A stretch of DNA of 64,000 bases from Hypholoma sublateritium FD-334 SS-4 (taxonomy: Eukaryota; Basidiomycota; Agaricomycetes; Agaricales; Strophariaceae). The stretch is from positions 240,493 through 304,492 of the forward strand of contig KN817525.1 of the NCBI GenBank assembly GCA_000827495.1. The letters run 5' to 3'. Made by a program: the position numbers and the translations under genes. Positions 48,965-61,649 of this stretch are shown here, in pieces. How positions within the stretch are numbered: the stretch's first letter is position 1; each line of letters starts with the position of its first letter. The notes beneath the pieces are model-generated. The model worked only from the letters and a program-made list of their open reading frames with translations. It did not search any database and had not been told where the DNA came from.

Positions 48965-51100
48965 ATGGCAGACAGTCATACCAGACGACTATGTGTGGAA
49001 ATAATAAATTGCCAATTCGGCGCCTTGCCAGCAGTGAGCAAAATCGCTTTACATATATTCAGTCATAGCTGACTCCAGAAGTAGAAATTGGCAGCTGTGC
49101 TACTCGTGAGAGGGCGTTTAGCTCTACCTCCTCTGATACGTCTTTCCCAGTTAAAGCCTCGCGCTGCAAGAGCTTCCATCCTTATTCTCATCCAACACAA
49201 TATTCTATGGCACACAAAAGGAGAGGATCACGTTGAAATGTTTGAAATCAACGTTGATGAATGTCTTCTGAGAATGCGGTTTGGGAAATTTATACTACTA
49301 GCTGAGCAGAAATTTGGGAAACCGGTTCGATATGCAGGCTTTGTTTACTCAACAGTGTGATGCTGATTCAAAACTTCTAGGCGGCTGATATAGTTCAAAT
49401 AATACTAGATCACGGCAAACTTCGACCTGCCGATATTCTCGCCAATCTGTCAGGCGGCGACCCAAAGTGTATGCCTACTTTCTTGCTACAAGGGTCGCTT
49501 ATTTCAACTTCCTGAATAGTATCTGGCCAATACAATCAAACGTTAACAAAGCTTGTTTCTGCGTCATATTTGAAACCGTCGACTATTTTATCACATATCT
49601 CGCCGCGTGATAAATCGATACAATATGAAACAGAAGAGAAGCGCAAGATTGTAGGGTTTCCGACCGCCAAAGAACTACGAGAAGCAAAAGACGTTGCACA
49701 AGCCAGACTGAAACGGGAGGAAGAAGCCGCTGAAGAGGTCGGACTTGTAAGCCCCCCTTAGCCGGTGATTATACAGGACATTAATTTGTCTGTTCTGGCA
49801 GAAACGCAGAGCAACTGATCAGCCAGGCCCTAGACACAACAAGGTAGATCGTGATCTTCGGTCTTGGTTTTATGCACTGATGAAGTATTCTAGCGAAAGC
49901 ACGGCGAGGATGAGTTCACCGTCAATGTGAGTGTACTCTCATTTTACTCATATGTCATCTGAATTCCTTCAAGGATTCTGCCTATTTTAAAGTGAACTAT
50001 GAAAGATTCAGCGTGCATATACGAAACGAGGTATGGATTGACAATGCAATACCTCACACATGGTCTTAGCGTTGTGCAGATTTTTGAAAATGCCGCTAAA
50101 GATAGATTCAATGAAGGTGCTTCGGTTGTTCTGAAAGCCGTGATGAAGGCAACGGAAGCGAGCCAACTGAGTATCTCAGACGCCAGGTCACGTACGTAGT
50201 TCTTATTCTTTTCTGGACGCAGCTTACTAAAGGAACCAGCCCCAACTTCTATCGCAAATATCGCTTTGCAAGTACCCGACGATGCAAAGCTTGCCTCTGG
50301 CCTTGTATACCCGTCAAAAAAGGTCCCAAACCTGACCTGCATTAAGGATTATTTGGGAATGTTATCTTCTGCCGACAACCCTACACCAGAAGGCAAGGCA
50401 ACAGCTTTTGTTTCCTATTCGACATCAAAAGTTCAGGTAGAATTCGAAGTCGTGGCTCGACGACTCCGACGAAACATAGTGGAATCCGTTACACGAGACA
50501 AGCACGGCCCAGAAGGAGTTAGGATTTTACGACTACTGTCTCATTCGGGAAAATTGGATGAAAAACAGGTCTATTCATTCTGTGATCCTTTTCTCCTCCA
50601 TTTTCTAACTATCTATCCAGATCTCAAAACACGTCCTTATGGCGCCTAAGGATGTCCGCCCACTTCTTGTCGCTTTATCCGCCGATTCCTTGATAAGCAC
50701 TCAAGAAGTACCAAAAAGTGCCGATCGAAATCCGGCCCGTACATTTTACCTATGGTTTGTGGTCCGATCTCTGAGATATCTTGCCTATACCGACCCTCTT
50801 CATAGGTATGCCGACTTTCCGAAGGCCTATGCAAAAATATTGGGTGAGGTATACAAGACATTGTTTAATGTTATGGCTCGCCGACGGGCGGAGTGTGAGG
50901 CAACTGATGTCGCCGCCGTACTGGCAAAGCGTCAACGGTCTGATGTGAGTCAAGACGAGGGGTTATTGACGAGATTGGAGCGTGAAGTCTTGAAAAACTG
51001 GGAGGTGAAGCAGGAGAAGCTGGCTATTCTAGAAATTCGCATTGAAGAGATTGTATTTCTACTCAAAGATCTCGCGCCTTTATGCATCAATGATGATTGA
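48965..51100 (+). CDS. RPC82: RNA polymerase III subunit RPC3 (RPC82)
   Basis: Pol III-specific winged-helix subunit, equivalent to TFIIE-alpha-like C62, needed for initiation at tRNA and 5S genes. The first exon MADSHTRRLCVEIINCQFGA joins to LPA|KLAAVLLVRGRLALPP, then LIRLSQLKPRAARASILILI and HNILWHTKGEDHVEMFEINV. Further exons give KFILLAEQKFGK|AADIVQ, LDHGKLRPADILANLSGG and KRKIVGFPTAKELREAKDVA. An apparent frame break near 50.03 kb is an intron, joining RNE to IFENAAKDRFNEGAS. C-terminal winged helices include EGVRILRLLSHSGKLDEKQI and MAPKDVRPLLVALSADSLIS. DPARTFYLWFVV-like sequence (actually NPARTFYLWFVVRSLR) and a final coiled segment ending LAPLCINDD follow. Appears intact. Confidence 0.92.
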
Positions 51101-51725
51101 AAGTTGGAGCGGAATTCTTTTCTTATAGCTCGCGAAAACCACCGAAAATTAGCAATTAGTACTGACTGATGCATTGGAGAAGAAAGAGGCTATACAGTAC
51201 ATGCTATGTGCATAAGTACAGTTATTTCGATGAATTTACGCTTGAATTTACGCCAGCGTAAATTGCGGCAATTGCCGGGGGCGCGCCGCGCGCAGCCGCT
51301 GATGCGCACCATCGTACGCGACGGCGCCGAGAGTGCGTCACGGCACCAGGAGCCGTTCCATCTCACGGAAATGTTAGTCAGGTAGTAGCCAGTATTGCAG
51401 CAGTAAAAAAATTGATTTTTCAAGCTGAGAATGACCACAAAAATAGCTAGTAAATGCAGTACCTTGGGGAGAACTGCTGGGAACTGCTGGTATTTCTTCA
51501 ATGAAACCTAGTGAACAGTGGGTGCCGTGTGCCAGGCGAAGCGAACACACCAGGGAGCTACTTAGTTATTTTAGTCGCGCAGTGCGGCATGCGTGAGCTT
51601 CAAACTCCGACATTATTAAGCAGCGTAACATCAAGGCGCGTCCGTATATTGGAGGCCCCAACTTGACTCAAACGTCATCCATCGACGCGTTCTCGTTTCT
51701 TTCCTTCTCGCTGAGCAACGTGAAA
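51101..51725. other. Intergenic stretch with a small hairpin
   Basis: No gene is seen. AATTTACGC-CA-GCGTAAATT at 51245-51264 is a perfect inverted repeat with 9-bp arms, and its left arm is also directly repeated at 51232. It stands at the edge of a short GC-rich patch (51265-51355). The right part holds the Spt16 promoter. Confidence 0.65.
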
Positions 51726-54700
51726 ATGGCAGACACTCAGTTGAACAAAACAACGTTTGCTGCCCGGGTCAGCCGGGTCTTTCAATGCTGGGCTGTCAGT
51801 TACGATCTACTTCTCAGTTCGTTCACATCTCCTTATTGACTACTTTTTTTCGCGTCTCCAGGACGCCAAAGACAATGAAGACTACGAGTCGATATCCGAC
51901 GTGGACGCTTTATTGTTGGTAGCGGGTGATCCTACTGCAGACGATGAGCCCATGCGCAAAGGGTCATGCTTCCAGGTGAGCATATCACATTGTGGGTTTC
52001 TAGTCAACGTGTTTATACCAAATTACAAGCAATGGCTGCTTGGGTATGAATTTCCCTCCACACTATTTCTCTTTCAAAAAGGAAAAGTGTCTATTCTTTG
52101 TTCAGCATCCAAAGGTCAGTCATCGGTCGACTGTATGCGACGCCTTCTCATTTAATTGATACGTCTAGCAAAGATTCTTTCTCAAATTGAACACTCGGTA
52201 CCTTCGATTTCCATAGAAATTCTCGCCAGACCGAAAGGAAAGGACACCTCGAATGACGCTCTTCCCAACTTCCTCGCCCAATATGCATCTGCCCAACGAG
52301 TCGGATCTCTTATCAAGGAGACACCTTCCGGGAAACTTGTGTCGGAGTGGCAAACAGTCGTAAACGAGTCATCTTCAAAGCCCCAGCTTGTTGATATGGC
52401 GCCTGCCATTTCAGCACTGATGGGAATCAAAGATGAGGACGAAATTGTGCGTCTTAGCGTTTTGTCCACCGAAATATGGATTGACATGTGTATGAATTAG
52501 AAATGGACCCAAACTGCGGCCAACTTGACCTCCACTCTCCTCAAACACCTTGTGGCTCCAAAATTGGAATCAATTTTGGACAAAGAGTCGAAAATTACGC
52601 ATGATATGCTCGCATCTCAGATCGAAACTCGGCTGGGTTCGGGAGAAGGAAGTTCCGCTAAAGGGCCTGACTTGAAAGTGTGGAATAAGGGGAAAGGCCT
52701 GGAGAATGTAAGTTTGCGTGAGTACGTCGAGTACATATTGCCTGATTCTTGCAATATAGGTGGATTGGCCATCTGTCGAATTCTGCTACCCTCCGATCAT
52801 CATTTCGAAGTCTTCGAAGTCGGGTTATGACTTGCGATACACCGTAGAGTCGTCTGACGACAACATTGCGCATAAAGGTGTCTTTATAGTTGGGTTTGGC
52901 ATGCGTTATAAATCCTACAGCACCAACATTGGCAGGACATTCATTGTTGATCCCAACCCAGTGGGTAGTTCATCCTTTTCGTTGAAGTTCTACTGCCTCA
53001 ATTCAGCCGTAGAGTCAACAAGCTCAGTACAATTTGCTTGTGGCATTACAGGCAGATCTTCTATCTTTCATGGCAGATGGTGTCAGCGCTCGTGACGTTT
53101 ATCAGCATGCGGTGAACTACATCAAAGAGAAAAACCCTGAGCTGGAGAAGTTTTTTGTTAAGAACATTGGTTTTGCCGTTAGTCATATTTTCGTTCCTTT
53201 GCAGTGTGGTGGCTTACCTCCTTCAAGACGGGCATTGAATTCCGCGATGCTGGCTACATCCTTTCCCCAAAAAACAACAAACGCCTTAGAAAGAACATGG
53301 TCTTCAATCTAAGTCTTGGTTTTACGGGGCTGACTGAAGCAACGGGCTCGAAGTATGCGAAGGGTCCATGTTTTTTGATCCACAACTGAACATTGTTTTT
53401 AGATATGCACTAAATCTCGTGGATACTATCAGAGTTGATAGTCACAAGGCAGTGCTGATGACTGACGGCGTAAAATCTTCGAAAGATACCCTTTTCTTCC
53501 TGGCTAACGAAAGCGAGGAAGAAAAGGAGAAGAAACCCAAAAAGCCGCCCGTAGTTCCTATCAAAAACGGCTCCCCAGTAAAGCAGAAAAGCGTCGGAGG
53601 AAAGGTTCTTCGTAATCAAACGCGGCGGGCAGCTCAAGACGAGGTGCATCAAACAGCACTTGCAAAATTGCTACAACACCAAAAGGAACTACATCAAAAC
53701 CTCCAGGCGGAAGGACTGGCCAAGTTCTCTGAAGATGGAATGGGCGCTAGTGGCAAAGAAGGTAAAGGCTGGAAAAAGTTCCAGAGCTACAAAGGCGAGG
53801 GAGCTCTACCAGCGGAAATAGAAAAATTGCGGGTATGGACGCATATATCTGAGGGTGCACCTTTGCTAATCGGCATTCTTAGATCTTCGTCGATCGCAAG
53901 GCTCAGACTGTCGTTCTGCCGGTATATGGATTTGCAGTCCCATTCCACATCAACACAATAAAGAATGCAAGCAAGAACGACGAAGGAGAATTTACGTATC
54001 TTCGAATCAATTTCCAGACTCCAGGACAATTGGCTGGGAAGAAGGAAGATACGGTATGTTTCAGACAGTAGATCATTTTCCTGTGCTAATTTTGTGATCA
54101 GCCATTCGAAGACCCCGATTCTACCTTTATTCGATCAGTGTCATATCGCTCTCCAGACGGTCATCGTTTGGACAACATAGTGAAGCAGATTAATGATCTC
54201 AAGAAGGAAGCCAATAAGCGCGAACAGCAGAAGAAAGAGATGGCCGACGTTGTTGAACAAGGAAACCTCGTCGAAGTCAAAGGCAGACGTCCCACAAAAA
54301 TGGCCGAAGCCTTCATACGGCCTGCGTTGGATGGCAAGCGATTACCTGGCGAAGTTGAAATTCATCAGAACGGTATTCGCTATCTTTCGATGGGCTCGCA
54401 GAAAGTTGGTAAGTGGCTTCTCGTTCACCGGGCCAAGTCCGCGCATTGACTGGTTATATAGACATTCTCTTCAGTAACATCAAGCATCTATTCTTCCAAC
54501 CTTGTGATCACGAGCTCCTGGTCATTGTACATCTCCATCTGAAGGCTCCTATAATGATTGGCAAGAAGAAAGCATTCGTATGTAACAAGCTTAATCCCGT
54601 ATCACTTGTTCTCATTCACGCCTAGGACGTACAATTCTTCCGCGAAGCAACAGATGTTCAATTCGACGAAACAGGAAATCGCAAGAGGAAACACCGCTAT

Positions 54701-55776
54701 GGCGATGAAGATGAAATTGAAATGGAACAACAAGAACGTAAACGCAGAGCTCTCCTGAACAAAGAAATCAAAGCTTTTGCAGAGAAAATTGCTGAAGTCG
54801 CATCGTCCTCGAATGGCGAAACTTTGGAGCTTGATATTCCTTTCAGAGAGTTATCGTTTGAGGGTGTTCCTTTCCGCACAAGCGCACGGTTGCAGCCCAC
54901 AACAGAATGCTTGGTGCACCTCACGGACCCACCATTCCTCGTGGTCACCCTTTCAGAAATCGAAATCGCCTCTCTGGAACGTGTTCAGTATGGATTGAAG
55001 CAATTTGATCTCGTATTCATTTTCAAGGACTTCACCAAACCCCCTCTTCACATCAACTCGATTCAAAGCACACAAATGGATGACGTCAAGAACTGGCTGG
55101 AGTGCGCGCGTTTCTTTTTGACCTTCGAAATCTACTGATGTCTCGTCTCAAAGTTCGGTTGATATTCCCATGAGCGAAGGACCAGTCAATTTGAACTGGG
55201 GTCCCATTATGAAACATATCAATGAAAGTCCGTTTGATTTCTTCCAGGGCGGAGGTTGGGACTTCCTTGGTACCAGCCCGGACGACGTACGTTGTCCATC
55301 AGCGATCCCTGGACTTTTAACTCATTCTATCGCAGGGTGATCAATCGGACCTCTCTAATTCTGAGTCTGACTTCGAAGCAGACCCCGAAGAATTGGCGGC
55401 AGGCACGAGCAGCGACGACGAGAGCAATTATGGGTCTGATGGAAGTGGCAGTGATGTCAGTGGGTCTGATTTCGGCGGTGGTGACGATGATGAAAGCGAT
55501 GAAGGTCTGTATTATTCTATAACTGCACTTTGGCGATTTTCTAAACAAGCTCATACAATAAGGTGATGACTGGGATGAACTGGAGAGGAAGGCTGCCAAA
55601 TGTAAGCTATCTGGTGGACTCTGCTCGAACTATATACTTAATGGTGCCGTTCTCTCACAGCGGATCAAAAGCGAGCAGATGGTAAGAAAGCTGCCGGGTC
55701 AGATGATTCTGAAGACGAAAGGCCTAAAAAGAAAGCCGCTGCGAAAAGCAACGGCAAGGCCAAGGGCAGGCGATAA
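51726..55776 (+). CDS. SPT16: FACT complex subunit Spt16
   Basis: Histone chaperone that works with Pob3 to move nucleosomes during transcription and replication. The start [20 protein letters not shown] joins to [14 protein letters not shown] and [17 protein letters not shown], the N-terminal aminopeptidase-like (non-catalytic) domain. The pseudo-M24 fold follows: [40 protein letters not shown] and [35 protein letters not shown] and [17 protein letters not shown] mark the linker. The middle histone-binding PH-like region has [20 protein letters not shown] and [40 protein letters not shown] and [19 protein letters not shown] end the folded part. The acidic tail ([20 protein letters not shown]) closes with a lysine-rich stretch [10 protein letters not shown]. 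About fifteen introns. Confidence 0.95.
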
Positions 55777-55905
55777 ATCGATGGTCGATGATCCATTGTA
55801 GTTGTGTCGTTTTTCTAGTGTATATATACCTGGTTGTTATCTGCTCTTTCAAATGTCGTTTTAATATAATTGCTGTTCCTCTGTTGCGAGATTCCTCCCT
55901 ATATA

Positions 55906-56952
55906 CTACAACTGTTGTGCAAGTATAAAGCCAGCCGCGAAATGCGACAAGCGCGCATCTACGACGAATCCCTGGCAAAATGTTAGCATGCCACCATTGT
56001 TTAATAGACAGTTGCCATCCAACCTTCTTGTCGTAATCTGTGGCACGGGTTATCAGCGCTATGAATTGCTTGCATTCCGTAAATTGCACTTGCCATCCAG
56101 AGTGCCCTGAAGCATGTTGAGTTCAACTACCCTTGTAATAATATGTTCACCAGCCTCGAGCTTGGGCTCCGGCATCTCCATCTTGTCTTCCAAAACAACG
56201 CTAACTATTGCCAGCTGCATGTTGGCGTTTGTCATGCCTGGTTGGGGCGCCTGTGAGAAGTCTGAGAGGGTCTTGAAGAACTGGAAATGTACCTGGGTCG
56301 CTCACAGTGATTGGCGATAATTGAAGGATCTTGTCGGCCTTGAAGCCCGTTTCTTCACGAAGCTCCCTGATCGCAGCAGTTTCCACTGTTTCGCCCTCAT
56401 CGATTAAACCTCCATGATTATGATTAATCAGAAGTTAAAGTTGATCCAGAACGAAATCACCCGCTGGTAGTTCTGTGATAGTAATGAGTATATTTTGGCA
56501 AGGTGATAGAGTAATAATCATGTTACCAATTATGTACTTCCCAATGGGAGGCCTATATTGTTCAATGACAATGGTCGACACTGGGAAAGCATTGGTTTTG
56601 GAGCGTATCACGGCCAGCACGGCGACCCCTGCACTGTGTTGGACACATTTTTTAGAAGAAATATTGCTCGGCAGGCGCTCACCGTCAACCCCTGCTGCTT
56701 TAGCGCGCGTCTTCCTTTCTGCATATTCCCAGAGGCGCTGCGAAGTATCAACAAAACAGTTAGCTAAAGAGTATGCAACGCTACCTCTTTCCCGTCCTCA
56801 TCCAAGTATTTGATCTTTTTCAGAGTGATCCATCTGGAAGCAAATGACACTATCATTGTTTGCCGCTCATTGAATACGAAGGTGATTATTTACCTCGCTT
56901 CCGAAGTTGGCAGATCAGTGGTGGATACGATTCTTGGGAGGTTGTGTGCCAT
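55906..56952 (-). CDS. YSA1: Nudix ADP-sugar pyrophosphatase (YSA1/NUDT5-like)
   Basis: Hydrolyses ADP-ribose and similar nucleotide sugars. The start [20 protein letters not shown] was found by joining exons upstream: it leads across introns to [16 protein letters not shown] and [40 protein letters not shown] and [17 protein letters not shown] follow. The Nudix box is [20 protein letters not shown] with TGF next, matching G-x5-E-x7-REUxEExGU with all catalytic glutamates present. Then come [12 protein letters not shown] and [20 protein letters not shown]. The last intron leads to [20 protein letters not shown] and a stop at 55906. Seven or so short introns break the small gene. It is divergent from Naa25, with 221 bp between starts. 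Confidence 0.9.
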
Positions 56953-57173
56953 TCTCACTTGCTGCCTAATAAACGAAGGAGATGATAAGAAGAATCGGAC
57001 AGGCCTGAACATATGCAACGTTGAAGGTATCTATGATTAGCCTGACGCGGGCCGCTCGAAAATCAATTAAGGTCTCCGGAGTGGGCCGGGCCTGACATGG
57101 TTCGCTGCCTCGCAAAAAGTTGTTGGTTCCAATTCCAACCTTGATTCCAACACGCAAACCTTTCCTACCCCAC

Positions 57174-60100
57174 ATGTCTGCGGCTGCTTTTGAGCGTCAG
57201 ATACGACCGATTTACGGTTAGTATCTTCTTACATACTACACACCTCACCAACTTACCATATTTCCTAGATGCTTTGGATACCGGATCGAATAAGGCGGCA
57301 ATTGTCGCGTGTAATAAACTACTCAAGAAACATCCCAAGACTGATCTTCTAAAAGTCGTCATCTGCTGAGTTCTGTTGTGGTCCCTCTCTAATGTCTAAC
57401 GTTATAGGCCCTCAAAGCGCTTGCCCTCGTTCGCACGCAAAAAGTGGAAGAATCGATCGTCCTGTGTGATGAAGTTCTTGAGTCGAAACCTACAGACGAT
57501 GGTATCTTGACTGCTATGATGCACGTATTACGTGGCCTCGGAAGACGTATGTTCTACTGCTATGTGCAAGCTATGTATTGTGCGGCACAATAACATCAGC
57601 CAAATAGACAATGACATGGTCGGTATGTTCGAAGAAGCTTTCAAGAAATTACCAACCAATGAAGACCTTGGCGCGCAAACATTCTTTGCAAATGTACGAG
57701 CAAACCGTTGGAAATCGGCACAGCAGGTAAGTTTATAAAGGCCAAATCATATCAGAGTTAAACGAAGATAAATTCAACGTCGTCTCTTTCCATCCATAGA
57801 TAGCCACGCGGATGTTCAAACAATTTCAGGAGGATCGCTACCTTTACTGGAGTGTCATGTGTGCCGTCCTACAAGTCAGTATTGCTACTGATTACTTACT
57901 ATGAATTCTCGATGAATTGATCTACAGGCGAAGGATGATTCTACTCCTCCTGCGATGCGACCAATTCTTTATAAATTGGCACATCGTCTTCTGTCTACAT
58001 CGTCGACGCCCTCTTATTCGTCTTCCGACCGTTTCCATCTCCATTTGTCCATCTTGCGCGAGTTGAACCTATTCGAAGAAGCTGAACAGCTTCTCGACAG
58101 CGACGCCGGAAAGGCAATATGTGCCACTAATCTGTCATGTAATGAGGTGCGACGTGACCTATGGCTGCACCACGGCCGAACACAGCAAGAGGGAGAGCGT
58201 GCGCAGAAACTGATCATCGACAAGAAGTGAGAAATCATCCGTTCAGTGCTTCCATGTCGCAATCTATTTACCGCTGCCGTAGGGATCGCAATTGGCTAGA
58301 ATTTTTAGCTGTTCTTGACGCTGCCCTTCCCCCTATCCCCTCCCCCGATTCCGTAGACCCCGAGTCAAAGGAGAAAACATCCCGCGCTCAAGAGTTCTTC
58401 TCCAAAGTGGAAAAAGAAGACGGTTTGAAGGATCGCTCTGCAACGCTAGCCATATTAGAGTTGGAGAAAAGAGCGTCTACACATGGTCTTGTTGAAGGTT
58501 GGCGGCGTCATTTTTGTTTACCTCAAATCATGTTTAAACATCTCTTAGACTCGGGCCGTATCCTTACCTTAATGAAGCAGTACTTTGAGAAATTTGGCGA
58601 TAAAGCTTGTTGTTTCGAAGACTTGAAGCCTTATTTGAATCCTGAGCAAGACAATCTATCCCAATTTAGAAACTTTCTCAAGACTGTGCCCCCTTCGTTC
58701 GTGAGTGGTTAATGGTGGTTCGTCCTTATAATTTTGACCTTTTGCCGAAGGTTAATGTGTCCGACCTCCTCCGGCTCATCAACGCGCACAAAATTCTGCG
58801 ATACACATTGTCTAAATCCCATATCACAGTTCAGACAGAATCAGAGTCCGCTGCAGCTTACACAGAGCACTACTTCGCCGCACTCCCCCTCGGCGCTTCA
58901 CTTCCATCTACGGAACTTCAGCATGCAGATGACCTTGCTTTGCTGGCCGGAAATGCGTATGTCAGCCTATGGAAGCTCACTGGGGACGATCGCCATCTTT
59001 TCAGCGCGGTCTACCTCTTAGAATATGGTTTGACCAAAAGCAAACAGTCGTTCTTAATGCGATTAATTCTTATACGGATATATCGGTTGCTCGGTATACT
59101 ACAATCCTATTGAAACATTAGAGCACACTAATCAACGCTCTCAGGTGCTCCCACACTGGCTCTGGAACATTATCGCGTTATGCAAATCAAGCAAATACAG
59201 AACGACACCCTTTCCCACTTAATCCTCTCTCGTGCTTCAACATTTTCGACGGCCTCTAACGGTGATCTCACATTTGCCTCGGAGTGCTTAGAATCCACTC
59301 AAATATACCTCAGCAACTCTCAGGAGGTAGGCCAATTATTCATCCCTTGAGATCACCTAACTCGGTTACCACTCAGACTAGCGACTTTGTTGTTCGCGCT
59401 TTCACATCGGAAAAATATTCTCAAGTGCGTCGTTTAGTTCATACGTAAGAGTGATGTTGACCAATGATTTGTTAGATACCTGAATTTATTATCTTCGAAA
59501 ATCGACTGGACAACTCTTTGCAGCGCGACACCGTGAAGATAGAGCATGTTCGGATTCGTCTTACCCATGATCTAATTACCTCTGATCTTGTGGATATGGA
59601 GCTGATAGAACTCAAGTTCATCTTTGATCGTTGTAAGTCTCGAGCGATCTTGCTCTCAAATTGCATTTCTTACATATGCTCCAGCACACTTTGATAACCG
59701 CGACTTCGCCATTCTACCCAACTACCAGCCTAAGGTCTCTGATGGACTCGACGAACAAACACGGTTATTTGGAAAACCCGAGGGGGTGTGTATTATGTAG
59801 ATATCGGTTTTTTCATACTGATTATATGATAGTGTGAGTGGCTATCTGCATTCCTGAAAGCATACATCCGTATCTTCCAGCAATCGAGTGACTTGGACGA
59901 TACCGTGGAGGAGAAACTCCTCATTGGCGATCGACCTAAACCAAGCGCCGAGATTGATAAAAAGCTGTCCTTGAGAGAGCGCCTTGTCGAGCGAAGCCCA
60001 AAGAGAGACGAGAGCGTGAGTCACTTTATCATTTCAATTAATTCTTTGATAGAAATTCTTTAGTTGACATCAGATGAAGTACTGTTCATTAACTATATTA

Positions 60101-60893
60101 ATGCACTGGCCGATTGGCTAGAACCCTACCACAACTACGCGCGGCCTCCTCCTTCCGTTGTGCTCGCTGAAGCGGCGAAACAGCAAACAGAGATCAAGAA
60201 TGGCCACCCACTGAAGGGGGTAGATGCGTCGCACACAAACGGAAACGGACAGCACAAAAAAGAAGAACCGCCCACCGTGCAGGATCCCCCCCAACTTGTA
60301 GTTGAATATTTCAATGGTGCGTTGATCATCGCCTCCGCCAATAAAGTAACGCTAACGCTGCTTTTAGTTATCCAGCAACGCTTTGATGAAGCACAATTAA
60401 AGTCTTCTCCAAGCGAACTGCTGCATGTAGCGACGCTTGCTCAAGAAGCGTACCTTCTTTTCGTGATAGAAATCTTACGCTTCAAAGCTCCTGCAGTGAT
60501 CAAGGCGAATAGGTTTAGCAACGTGAGTTGTTGACTAAAAATGACATACGTTTTGAGATGCTCATACAAGTTGGACAGCTTGTTGTCAGCTTTAAGAGCC
60601 TTCGCACCGGCGCCCTCGCCACTCTGAGAGATATTTCCTCTGTACTCATCAAGCGAAGCGGATTGGATGGTTCGAACGAGGCTCGGACTACTTTCATAGA
60701 AAGCTGTCCTCCTGCGTTAATGGACCAGGTAAATATGCGCGACCTTTCATATTTACTCAGGGACTGATTTCTTTTCCAGGTCGACCGAGACTTTGTCTTT
60801 ATCCAAGCGAAAAGGGTCACCGACGCACGTCGAAAAGTTCTCGACGGGGTTGGAAAGGGGCTTTCCAGGCTTTGCACCACATACACCCATTGA
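57174..60893 (+). CDS. NAA25: NatB N-acetyltransferase auxiliary subunit Naa25/Mdm20
   Basis: TPR-type scaffold that anchors Naa20 to the ribosome for acetylation of Met-Asp/Glu/Asn/Gln starts. The start MSAAAFERQIRPIY joins to DALDTGSNKAAIVACNKLLK and HPKTDLLKALKALALVRTQK, the typical N-terminal TPR pair. VLRGLGR joins to HNDMVGMFEEAFKKLPTNED and FKQFQEDRYLYWSVMCAVLQ. The middle has DRNWLEFLAVLDAALP, GRILTLMKQYFEKFGDKACC and YLNPEQDNLSQFRNFLK. ADDLALLAGNAYVSLWKLTG and LQRDTVKIEHVRIRLTHDLI follow. The C-terminal part has FINYINALADWLEPYHNY and the end FIQAKRVTDARRKVLDGVGK, closing TTYTH at 60893. More than ten introns; no break was seen. Confidence 0.9.
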
Positions 60894-61649
60894 ATATGAC
60901 CCTAGAAAAAGAGTAGAGCGGCCGCGTATCGTGGCTGAAGTGGACTTTTTTAACTGTTGCACACTCGGACTTGTTTCCACGCTTCACGCGTTCCAACTAA
61001 TTGTATTTGTACTCAGGCTTACTACAATGGATCGCAACATAACCTCCACTCCAACTGCAATCAATCACTGTTTATACCATATAATAAGATGCCCTGCTCT
61101 TAGCAGTGACCACCTATCACAGTTGGTTGCACATCAAGTGATAAGTAATCTCAATCTTTTTTAAAAAATAAAAATCTTCAGTTTGACTTTGGTTTGACTG
61201 CCTGAAGACTGTGGTGCACATATCATCTTCTACTTCTCGGCGCACATTCTTGAGAACTTTTCCGTGCCATCTCCACTCAAAAGTCATTTCAGATTCTCCG
61301 ATCGGTTACAACTTATTACAAGTATTTCTGTCAATGTCATGCACATTCTATTTCATGCAATCCACACGCCCAATTTATGGAGAAGCAAAACATGTATTCA
61401 CTTCACATAATAATCTCCCGAGTTCTTGCAAGCTTTAAACAAAGTAGCAGTTGTGCAGGCAGTTGGCAGGCAGCAGAAGTTTTTGCAAACGGAATTGCAG
61501 CGGAATTGGTTAAATTCTTGGTTTGTGACGGTGACAATACGCTGGCACATGATGATGTCACATTCAGCGATTACGCGACTTGCATTCAACTTCCACTTCC
61601 ACCATTCTGGTAACGACTCCATATCTCCAGCCACAACGACACGCGCAAA
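60894..61649. other. Intergenic stretch of 0.75 kb, no gene seen
   Basis: Short frames here (for example 60793-61164 overlapping the Naa25 end, and 61377-61613) have no recognisable content. The right part is the RPA2 promoter. No RNA gene or repeat was recognised. Confidence 0.6.

Noticed and set aside
49944..50199. Apparent frame break in the RPC3 gene near 50.03 kb
   Set aside because: An intron from GTATGG to GTGCAG joins RNE to IFENAAKDRF in frame.
57039..57130. tRNA-like GC-rich stretch before Naa25 (TTGGTTCCAATTCC)
   Set aside because: No acceptor stem or A-box could be formed; it is promoter or 5' untranslated sequence.
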